64,000 bases of DNA from Aquilaria yunnanensis (lineage: Eukaryota > Streptophyta > Magnoliopsida > Malvales > Thymelaeaceae): contig CM077594.1 in assembly GCA_039654915.1 (NCBI GenBank), forward strand, positions 93,944,893 to 94,008,892, written 5' to 3'. Positions within the stretch are counted from its first letter, which is position 1, and the number at the start of each line of letters is the position of its first letter. Below, piece after piece: positions 23,737-34,100 of the stretch. Position numbers and translations under genes: made by a program. The notes beneath the pieces are model-generated. The model saw only the letters and a program-made list of their open reading frames with translations, searched no databases and was not told where the DNA came from.

Positions 23737-26700
23737 TGATTTGGTCGTCCAAACTATAAAAAATAATTTTGTTATTACTAATAACTTAAAATAAATAAAT
23801 TTATATTATAACAGTAAAAATCAAGTCGAATCTCAAAAGAAAATTTTATCAAAAAACTTCCTCACAGAAAATTTAAAATAAAAAATTGGCGGTATCGTTT
23901 ATAATAAAAATAAAATAAAATAAAAAAAATGATCAAAGAATAAAAATTATGAAACCTATCAAGTAAGAAACCAATAAAACAATCAAGAATTCAAACATTG
24001 GCATCAGTTAACATCCACCACCGAATTCCTACAACTGATCATCGATGCATAGATAGATCAATCAAGACTTTGAATATTCATCGTTGGAGCTATCTTCCTA
24101 CCTCTCTTTAGTCGTAGTTAATTAGAAAACAAACGATCTAATTAACCCTAACTACCAAATAACCTAAGACAAGCACTTCGATTTAATTTAACAATTGCAT
24201 TAAAAATTAAAGAGAACAATGAAACTAAATAATATAAATACAAGTGGTTACATTTAATTTATTTGAATGTTCTACCTAAGGCCTAATGATTTCTGCTGTA
24301 GCAAATCAATAAACCTTAGTTACTTCATAGATTAGAGAGATCAAACAGTTACAGATTTAATTTCTAACCTAATAGTACATTGAATTCGAATAATAACTAG
24401 TAGGCCTCCTAGCGTATAAACGAAACAATCATAAAATTAATCATAGAAGAGCATCCAATACTCAAAATATTAATTGAATGAATAAAACAACTTTGATCTC
24501 ACAGTGCTGAAGAAATCAGGATTTCAATCTCCTTCAACCAAGAATAAAAAGACCAATAAAAAAAAAGAAAACAAACAAGAAAAAAGACAGAGAGAGTTGG
24601 GGAAGAGAGAGAGGGGCAGCCCCCAGGGAGCGCAAGAGAGCTGCTGTGCTCCCTTCTTAAAAACCTAAAAAGAGTAGCCTAGTGTGTTAAATGCACAAAA
24701 TCTCCCTAAATTTTTTGTATTATTACAAAAAGTACCTCAAACAAATAAAAAAATTCAAAATAACTATAAAGTTTCAAAGCTTTCAGGTAAGCAATGCTCC
24801 AGAACTAAAATAAAAGTAACCCAGGCCCAAGGAAAATTATTTAACCGAAAGCTTCATGTTAGAAAACTGAAATAAAAGATTGGGGGGTTTTCTTGAATTA
24901 AAAGCTGAAATAAATTGACCGTAGAATTAAAAGAAAAGTAATGGATATTACAAATGCTCAGTTCATAGTTGATTATCCATTCCAATCACGCAGTTGATTA
25001 TCGAAAGAAAATATTTCTACAATCCAAGTAAATAAACAGGACTCTCTTTAAAGTTAAAAAGAACCCTAAGAATTTAGCAATAAAATTAACCAGAAAAAGT
25101 TTCAGATTAATTTCTTAATTTTGAGTAACCAAATATTGAAAAGCAATTTCTAATAAACCCAAAATTAACATTAATAACAATGAACAAAAGTTTATTCCAG
25201 GCAATAATCCAAAAACTTGAACAATTTAACTTTTCTTAATTCTCTGTATGAACTAACCAGAAATAAAAGTAATCCTAGTCAATTCACTTGCTTCTAAGTT
25301 GAATTCTTTACCTAAGCAGTTGAAAGAAAATCAAGCAGATTTGTAATCGCATAACCAATCTAACAAGTAAGAACAAGAAAATTAATTGCAATAAATTTGA
25401 ATTATAGAGAAATAAATGTTTGAATTTAAAGAGATTTTAACAAGAAAAATCAATCTTCACAACCGATGTTGGTGATGGAAATTGTTCCTCGAACTGAACC
25501 AAAAAAATTACTCAGACATATTTGGGAGAAAAAGCATAAGAAAATAAAAAGAGAAAAACCTAAAAACTATTGAGAGCCCCTGCGTTCTTTCTATCCCTTT
25601 TATTTGCAAAAATTCGCCTAAAAAAAAAAGCACTAAAAAAAATAGAATTTGGCAACTGGGAGATACCACTTCCAATTCAAGTTATAACTAGGCTCTCTTC
25701 CAATTGGCCAATTAATTCGCATGAATGACGAGTCCAGAATTTGCCCAACTCTGCCTGCTGTCTTCTCTCTGTCGAGCATTTTGTCGAACACTTACTGAGC
25801 AGCCAATTTTTGGAGCGCCAGCTACCTTACTTGTGCTCAGCTTCCTCCTAAACAAGTAAGAACAGCCCCATAGCTTGATTTAGAATATTGAAAACTCAAT
25901 TGCAGCTTCTCTTCGTCCAAACCAATGTTGAATGGATGAAAGGGGCAGCTAGTTGATGATGACGGACGAAACCCATTCAATCGGAAAATGTGTCTGGTGC
26001 AATTAAATCAGTGGAGGACTCCAATGTGGCTGATTTCAATTTATTCTGATATTTAAAGCCATTCCCTGGCAGCAGCGCCAAATTTTTTATCGGTCGTCGA
26101 AACCGTAAAAAATAATTCTGATATCACTAATAACTCAGAATAAATAAATTTGTAGTATAACAGTAGAAATCAGGTCAAATCCCAAAGAAAATTTTTATCT
26201 GAAAGCTACATTACAAAAAACTTAGAATAAAAGATTGAGGGGAATTGTTTACAATAAAAAAATGAAATAAAATAAAAAAATGATCAGAGAATAAAAATTA
26301 TGAAACCTATCAAGTAAGAAACCAACAAAACAATCAAGAATTCAAACCTAGGCATCAGTTAATATCCACCACCGAATTTCTACAACTGATCATCGATGCA
26401 TAGATAGATCAATCAAGACTTTGAATATTCATTGTTAGAGCTATCTTCTTATCTCTCCTTAGTCACAATTAATCAGAAAACAAATGATCTAATTAACCCT
26501 AACTGCTAAATAACCTAAGACAAGCACTTCGATTTAATTTAACAATTACATTAAAAATTAGAGAAATCGATGAAACTAAATAACATAAACACAAGCGGTT
26601 GCATTTAATTTATTTGAATGTTCTACCTAAGACTTAATGATTTTTTATGCAGCAAATCAATAAACCTTAGTTGCTTCATAGATAAGAGAGACCAAACAGT

Positions 26701-27696
26701 TACAAATTTGATTTCTAACCTAGCAGTAGATTGAATTCGAGTAATAACTAGTAGGCCTCCTAGCATATAAACGAAATAATCATGATATTAATCATATAAG
26801 AATATCCAATACTCAAAATATTAATTGAATGAATAAAAACAACTTTAATATCAGAGTGCTGAAGAAATCAAGATTTCATTCTCCTTCAACTAAGAATAAA
26901 AAGACCAATAAAAAGAAAAGAAAACAAATAAGAGAAGAGACAGAGAGAGTTGGGGAAGAGAGAGAGGGGCAGCCCCCAGCGAACGCAAAAGAGCTGCTGT
27001 GCTCCCTTCTTAAAAACCTAAAAAGAGTAGCCTAGTATGCTAAATGCATAAAATTCCCTTAAATTTTCTATATTATTACAAAAGTACCCCAAACAAATAA
27101 AAAGATTCAAAATAACAAGAAAGTTTCAAAGCTGTCAGCCAAGCAATGCTCTAGAACAGCAGCAGCAACTTCAAGCTGAGATTCAACCTTGATACAGTCA
27201 TTATTTCTCAAAACTCAAAGCATCAAAGTTATAGATCTCTTTCTTATATTTTGAATGACACTTGAATTGCATAAAATGGACATCTACAGCCAAAGATATG
27301 CCTAAAATACCGCAACTACTTCTGAACCAGGGATGACTCACAAATCGCGATTTTGAAGCCAAATTTGACCTTTATAACGTGCAAACTGGGTTTTATAGTC
27401 TACATATGATTTGTAGCTCCAGATGTTAGCTTTCCAATGAGTCAAAAATCACTCAATTCCAATCTATTTAACTCAAGATATGATTTTTCTACCGAAACAT
27501 TGCCAATCTGTCAAAATCCTGAAAAAACACAACCAAATTAAAACTTGTAAAATTGCAAATTAAATCCACTCTTAATCAATTGAGTCCAGATATACTGTAA
27601 GCTATAAAACATACTCAAAATATATCTTTAAGGTTTAAAACATATTAAAAAATACTAAATATGAGAAAAATAAATATAATAAATATAAGTTTATCA
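23737..27696 (-). mobile_element. LTR retrotransposon remnant (minus strand), nested in CACTA-4
   Basis: Two related LTR copies enclose about 1.3 kb of non-coding DNA. The lower copy (about 23737-24800) starts TGATTTGGTCG; the upper copy (26086-27696) ends in TTATCA, so reads TGATAAACTT on the minus strand. AAAAG is duplicated at 23732-23736 and 27697-27701. On the minus strand the upper copy is the 5' LTR, followed directly by a primer-binding site. The lower copy (3' LTR) lacks its first ~530 bp. No gag or pol is seen, so it is a deleted or always non-autonomous copy of a Ty3/gypsy-like family. Part of the core (about 24840-25560) resembles a diverged LTR of the same general type. Confidence 0.72.
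26062..26080 (-). other. Retrotransposon primer-binding site
   Basis: On the minus strand TGGCGCTGCTGCCAGGGAA follows the 5' LTR within a few bases. It resembles the TGGCGCC...GCC..GGGA sites common behind LTRs of plant Tat/Athila-type gypsy elements, which sets the strand of this element. Confidence 0.6.
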
Positions 27697-27835
27697 AAAA
27701 GCGACTGAATAGTAGCTCCTTTAGCCATTCAAAAAGTGAGCCACACATATTAGCAACTGAAGGGTGACTGAACAGACTTAGCAGTTGAAATTCAGTTGTC
27801 CCTTTTGGTCACTTTCTTCCATTTCTCTTGTATTA

Positions 27836-28164
27836 AACTTAGATAAAAGACTCAGGGGAGGAACAATTAGTTGCTATCATGGCAAGAGGTTTTAAAAACA
27901 AGGAAAGAACTCATAAAGGTTCAAAATGTCCCAAGAGTTGGATGGAAAAGCAACCAAAGAGGGAAAAAAGGAGGAAGTGTTCGAGGAGAGCAAAGGTTGG
28001 TTTTATCTTCCTGTTATGTTCCTTTTTTTTCACTCTAAAGTGAATTAATTTTATAATATTCTATCTAAATTGAAAAATTTTATAGGACAATGAGATACTA
28101 TCTAGAGTAAGAGATCATAATATTTTCATGGTTCTTCATCAGCCAATAACTCAAACCTTAAAAG
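27836..28164 (+). pseudogene. FAR1-like pseudogene, 3' exons
   Basis: After CACTA-4 a frame reads EEQLVAIMARGFKNKERTHK then CPKSWMEKQPKREKRRKCS and ends at a splice donor (CAAAG-GTTGGT, 27995/27996). An 90-base intron ends in TTTATAG, and the next exon (28086-28164) continues in frame with DNEILSRVRDHNIFMVLHQ to another donor (AAAAG-GTATAC). The basic Lys/Arg-rich tail with KGSK..K and Trp is typical of the C end of FAR1-family proteins. Only one stop (TAG at 27840) interrupts it. Further exon-like blocks (about 28394-28470 and 28564-28648) may follow. These pieces are better preserved than the MULE core. Confidence 0.5.
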
Positions 28165-29360
28165 GTATACTATATTGATTGTTTTGTAATGATTTTTCAG
28201 CCTTTATATTCAAAAAACAAATGTTGATAGGTTTCAAATTATAATGCTTGAGTCTAGATTCAACATATTGTGGTCAATTTTCTCCAGTGAATTATCAGTT
28301 ATAATAGGTTTATTAAATGACTCGTTTTTATATGTTTGTTCTTCTTTTATATTAGCTAAGTGTTTTGTGGTAATCTAACAATTGTGATTGCATAAAAAGC
28401 AAATGTGTCTAGAACTCAAATCAGAGAACCTTCGCATGAATTCGTAAGTTATGCGGATAATGATAAGGTAGAACAGCAACAAAGAACTTTGCAATTTTGT
28501 TACTGATACTCTTTATTTGTCTTTATTTTCTTATATAATAATTATTAGTAATGCATTGTCAGATAGGGCCTATAGGGCATTTGCAACCATCAAGGTTTGA
28601 TATAAACCTGCAGAATCAAAATGGCCAGTGTTTTATGAACTTTCCAGGTATATGGCAAATTCATATCATTTATATTTCAATTAATAATCCAACAAAAGCT
28701 TAAAAAAATATCGTTATGTTTTTTGTAAGTTATGGAAGTCAGATCCTTTGAATGATTGGAGTACGAGAGATAATGGAAATTTTATATTGTTATTTTCTTC
28801 TGAGGTAGTTGTAAACCATTAGTCTTATGAAACTTGTGATTTTGACATGGTATTATCTTGATTACTATAATTATTTTCCTTCATTTTGTCCAAGAGATAT
28901 ATCATGATCATTTTAGTTACATGTTTGTGCGCGTTTTGTCTTTGCAAGAAAGCCCTCCAAAAGCCACATCTCCTTAAGCCAAGTCATACAAGCATAAAAT
29001 ACCATAATTGGTTTAGGTAATTTCTGAAATAGGTGGAGGAAATTACACAGTATATGGACGACCCTAAACATGCCCAAATTTAAACTTCAATCAAGCAATC
29101 ATAAAAAGGAAAAATTACTTTCTCAAAATACTAGGAAGTTAGAAGTATCTCTTTAATTGACAATAATATTTCGCCTGCAATGTTGTCTTATCGTGCACTC
29201 TATAGAAAGCATTCCCCTACAAAGCCAGACACTTCATTGAGCTTACATTCATATGAACGAGCTGAAGAACGCCATAATTAAAATTTGGAATTGAGTGCAA
29301 AATGCATTTAGAAGTATCTGTAAATGGTTATTAGGATAAAACATGCTGTCAAATAAATAT
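28165..29360. other. Probable 3' region of the FAR1-like pseudogene and intergenic DNA
   Basis: Beyond two exon-like blocks (one ends in AACCTGCAGAATCAAAATGG and FMNFPG in translation near 28620-28650) I see no coding region. The rest is AT-rich with no repeat that I recognise. Confidence 0.35.
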
Positions 29361-29365
29361 GCTTC

Positions 29366-31006
29366 TAGTCGGTCATCGAAACCAAAAAAAAATAATTTCG
29401 GTCTTACTAATAACTCAGAATAAATAAATTTGTAATATAGTAGTAAAAACCATATTGATTCTCAAAGAAAATTTTTTAACAAAAAACTTACTGTTAGAAA
29501 ACTGAAATAACAATTTGAGGGGGGGAGGGGGAGGGATTGTTTGCAATTAACAATAAAAGTAAAAATAATCAGAGAATAAAAATTGAAAAACTTATCAAGT
29601 AAGAAATAAAACGAAATAATCAAGAATGCAAACCTTGTCATTAGTCAACATTCACCACCAAATTCCTACAATTGATCATCGATGCATAGATAGATCAATC
29701 AAAACTTTGGATATTAATTGTTGGAGCTATCTTTTTACCTCTCTTTAGTCATACTTAATTAGAAAACAAGTAATCTAATTAACTCTAATTGCTAAACAAC
29801 CTAAGACAAGCGCTTCGATTTAATTTAACAATTACATTAAAAGTTAGAGAGATCAATAAAACAAAATAAGACATACATAAGCAATTGCATTTAATTTAGT
29901 TGAATGTTCTCCCTAAGACTTAATGATTTCTGACATAACAAATTAATAAACCTTAATTACTTCAAAGATTAGAGAGATCAAATAATTACGGATTTGATTT
30001 CTAATCCAACAATAGATTGAATTCGAATAACAACTAGCAGACCTTCTAGTATATAAATGAAACAATTATGAAATTAATCATAGAAGAACATCCAATGCTC
30101 AAAGTATTAATTGAATGAAAAAAATAATTTTGATCCCACAGTACTAAAGAATTCGGGGTTTCAGTCTCCTTCAACCAAGAGTAAAATAAATTAGCCAAAC
30201 ATGACCATGAAAAATCATTAAAAAGAAAAGAAAATAAACAAGAAAAGAAATAAAAGAGAGTTGGAGAAAAGGGGGCTGCTGCCCAGAGAGAGAGAGAGAG
30301 AGAGACGAGCTGCTGTGCTCCAATTCTAATAAAAACTAGCCCATGTGCTAAATTCACAAGATCTTCCTAAACTTTTTATATTGTTACAAAATTACCTCAC
30401 ATAAATAAAAAGATTCAAAATAACTGAAAGATTTTAAAGTTGTGAGCCAAACAATTCTCCAGAACATCAGCAGCAACTTCAAACTGAAATTTGACCTTGA
30501 TGCAATCAGTATCTCTCAAATCTCAATGAATGAAAATTGTAAATCTCTTTCTTAGCTTTGAAATAACACCTGAATAACGTAAAATAAACATCTACAGCCA
30601 AAGATATACCTAAAATACCGTAACTGCTTTTAAACCAGCAATGACGTGTAAATCACGACTTTGACTATGAATTTGACCCTCTTAACGTGTGAACTGAGTT
30701 TTATAGCCTACATATAATTTGTAGCTCTGGATGTTAGCTTTCTAATGAATCAAGAATCGCTCAATTATGATCTTTGTAGCTCAAGATATAATTTTTTTTA
30801 CTGGAACATCACCAATTTGTTAAAATCCTAAAAGAACACAAAAAAATTAAAACTTGTAAAATTATAAATTAAATCCACTTTTAATCAATTTAGTCCAGAT
30901 ATGCTCTAAACTATAAAACATATTCAAAGTAGATCTTTAAGGTTTAAAACACATTTAAACATACTAAATATGAAAAAAAATAAATATAATAAATGTAAAC
31001 TTATTA
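29366..31006 (-). mobile_element. Solo LTR of the same family as 26086-27696
   Basis: This copy aligns over its whole length with the 5' LTR at 26086-27696, from GGTCATCGAAACC at the low end to TTTAGGTTTAAAACACATT... and AATGTAAACTTATTA at the high end. No primer-binding site or internal region follows on either side. Near-identical pentamers (GCTTC at 29361-29365, ACTTC at 31007-31011) flank it, consistent with a 5-bp duplication with one change. It contains a GA repeat (about 30285-30304) and a G/A-rich run (about 29518-29534) not found in the other copies. Confidence 0.7.
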
Positions 31007-33500
31007 ACTTCCGTTAGGTATTAGCTTATGTGGCAAGACTAGAATCTCCATTTAATAACAGGAGCCAGGTCCTCTCCTCCGTAGTAGTGTTTTACGATTG
31101 CTCTATCCTACAATTATATTGTATAAGTTCATATCTATCTAAATCTATTAACTTTGATATATCTCCACTTCGACAGACGCTAAGCTATCTATAAATAGAG
31201 TTATAAACTAGCAAGCATTATTAATATTATTTAATAGTAATATACAAAAACCAAAGAGTTAAAGATATGAGGTTCATTTGCTACACACGTTGCGGCGGGT
31301 CCATGGTGGCGATTGTTGTATACCTTCAAAATAGGAAATAACATCTTGTGAAAATCAATAGTCGGAAGTAGAACATACCAAAATATTCCAGAACTTACAC
31401 ATTGCATACAACCTAAGAAAGTCTCCAGATTTTAGTACTATGACTTGAAAATATAATGGAAAATAAAAAACAAAAAGAATAAAGATAAAAACAGGAATCT
31501 GAATTCAGAAAAATTTAAACTTACATTGCAGTTGATTAGCTCAAAACTGGTCTATTAGAGATTTTCACAGTTCCTTCTTGTCAGCAGACCCAAAAAAGTC
31601 AATTAAATCTGTTCAATTGACCAAAATTAGCTCAACTGACAAAAAAAAATAAATTTCCAGTAAAATTAAGCGAGAAGCATAATCGAAGATTTAATGAGTG
31701 TAACTACATGTTGAATGCTGGAGGGCAAAAAAAAAAAAGATCTAAATAATAAATTACTACCATATACAAAGGGAAGAAATTAATTGTTACTCACCTTGCA
31801 TAAACAACTGGTTGTGCAGTGTAGAGAATGACATGATTCAACAAAGTAAAATCAAAGACCAAAATATCATCAAAGGTTAGAAGTTGAGAAAATGTTCAAT
31901 GTTAAAAAATGTGCTTATTTTTATCAAACAAAACAAAATCACATACAAAAGCAAAGTAAAAACATGGAACATGCATCTAATAAACAAATCATAGTAAGTA
32001 AAGTAAAAGACCTGGTGAAGTGAATTTGAGCTAAGTCATTTAAAACCTGCAAATGGTCACCTCATAAAAAAGAAACAAACATTGAAGCACAACTTTGCGC
32101 GAAACATAATAAAGAAATTGTTCCAAAATCAAACCTCACACTAGTTAATGAAGCAAGACAACGTGAAACCTAAAATATATGATGCATCATAACTCATTAT
32201 AGCTAATGTTTCCGAAATAGAATTTGGATGAAACATAGATGAACACAAATGAATAAAAGAAAGAAGCAAATCTTACGTGAACATACTCACCCAAAGACCA
32301 CACAATTGGTGGAAGCAAATCTTACGTGAACATACTCACCCGAAGACCACACAATTGGTGGCTCATTTTTTAACAAATTGTTGTAGTAATAGTTGCTGTT
32401 ATAGAAAGCTAGTGTATATTCACATGAGCCATATAGATATGCACTTAAACAATTGACTCCAAAGATTTACGTGCCTTCAGCAGTTACTGGCAGCTTTTCC
32501 TTGGCAACTTGGACAGAAAACAACCTGCATACACATAGATCAGATTTGACAAATAACTTTAGATGTGAATGATAGTTAATTAAAGTTGAGAAACAACTGT
32601 TTTACTTTCAACTATAAGATTACTATGTTGTTTGACTAAACATATGCGGAACAAACATATTACTGAACAATATGAAATTACCTATAGTTTTCTCACTAAT
32701 TTACCTTTTATGATTTACATAGACATATTAGACAAAACAATTTTTAGGGAACTGCAAACGTGAGAACATGGCATGAGATTCTACGATGCCAAGGAATCGT
32801 GGAACTAAAAATAAACTAAAACCCCAATGGATAAAAATTTCAATTTCAGATTGTAAAAAAGATCCGAAGTACTTCTACTAAGAGTAAAACCTCCAATCCT
32901 CAGATGAATCATCTTACTGAGATCATTGCCCTTGATCAAACCAAAATGATATCTTGAATCAGGTTTTGTTCAAAATCACTGTCCTTAATCCATTCATTCT
33001 CTGTATGCAATCTGTTTACCTCTATTTGCTCACCCTTTACCACATGAAAATCAAGCAAATCAATTCAAATTATATCATCAAATATAATCAGCATAGAATA
33101 CAGCACCACTAATATTAGAGTATTTTACCTGATATACACTTGGGCCTCTAATTCAAGTTCAATTGTTCAAGTGCAACACTGAAAAGGCCTTAGGTGTGAG
33201 CCGAGAGGCTTCTGATTTTATTAGTCTGATGCTAAGACATCCCTCAACTTTCCGCAACCAATGTCCCCATCCGTCGCCGATGCACGATTGATCTTCAATG
33301 CCCTAACAGAACAGATCTCTCAAGTGTGAGCGGAGAAGTTTCCGATTTTTGTCGACCACACATTAATCCGCGAGGTAAGCAAGAACCAAGAACATGCCTA
33401 AATAGTTCAAAATGGCACCATCCTATAAAAATGACTAACATGAACTTTCTCTGACTTAACTGACGCATGAAAAATTCTAGGGATCAAAAGAACGGATACA
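31007..33500 (-). pseudogene. Exon-like scraps of an unrecognised minus-strand gene
   Basis: Several short blocks on the minus strand look like exons bounded by splice signals. About 32470-32525 reads RLFSVQVAKEKLPVTAEGT and ends at GTAAAT. About 32330-32385, after TATAACAG, reads NNLLKNEPPIVWSSG and ends at GTGAGTATG. About 31798-31878 reads FDDILVFDFTLLNHVILYT then AQPVVYAR and ends at GTGAGTAAC. A GC-richer block at 33190-33380 could be a 5' exon. I do not recognise the protein and cannot show that the blocks belong to one gene. The 49-bp duplication repeats the second exon's end. It could be a decayed gene or a low-expressed gene with short exons. Confidence 0.3.
32264..32361. repeat. 49-bp tandem duplication spanning a splice donor
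   Basis: Two adjacent 49-base copies (32264-32312 and 32313-32361) differ at one base (CCCAAAG versus CCCGAAG). Each includes the minus-strand exon end and its GTGAGTATG donor. Confidence 0.95.
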
Positions 33501-34100
33501 AAACCCCGTAGGCCAAAAAAAATTAAAACGACAGTGTTTTAGTCTATTGTTCAGCCAAACTAGTCACCCAACTATGGCATGAATTTCAAAATGACCCCAA
33601 AACTTATGAAGTTGCCTGTGTTTAAAATCACTGTTCATGAACAGTGTTTTTTCTTTTCAATTAATATGTAATTATAATATCACGAGACATAAAAAAAAAA
33701 AAGTTAATCTGTTGGTCTTATAATACCTGTCAAGTTTTTTATTTTTTGGACCCGAGTTTAGCTAAACATTAATTGTTGTTAAAAATTTTTGTAAGACTAT
33801 GGTCAATTTGTTTCAAATTATATTTAATGTATTGAGTTGCAGTAGTGTTACGTAATGTGATTATTTATCAAATTATCAATTTATTGAAATTTTTCCCTTT
33901 AGGAAGTCTAAAATATAAGTTAAAAAAAAATTGTAAAAGGAAAGTGTTTTTTATTTATTTTTTAACTTATCCAACCTAAAGAAAAGGAAAAATATTGTAA
34001 AATAAATTCTTTGACTTCTTAAGTGTAAGGTTTTAATAATTTGATAATTTTTTTTATAATAATGAATTTCCTTTGATGAACATGGTTGTACATGGAGAGC
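33501..34100. other. AT-rich intergenic stretch, nothing recognised
   Basis: Poly-A/T-rich DNA with no coding region, repeat or RNA gene that I can support. Confidence 0.5.

Larger units (their letters stand above)
22782..27835. mobile_element. Degenerate CACTA-type element (CACTA-4) with nested LTR element
   Basis: The left end is CGCTACAAGATGG and the right end, reverse complement, is TAATACAAGAGAAATGG, both decayed forms of CACTACAAGA. AAC is duplicated at 22779-22781 and 27836-27838. Inside both ends the terminal repeat continues as AAAGTGACYAA, and gactgaattt/agcgacta-type subterminal repeats lie at 22830-22965 and 27700-27800. The core holds a plant gene fragment (23310-23563) and, from 23737, an LTR element. 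Without the LTR element CACTA-4 is only about 1.1 kb. The termini are damaged, so the superfamily call rests on the duplication, the ACAAGA motif and the subterminal repeats together. Confidence 0.65.
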
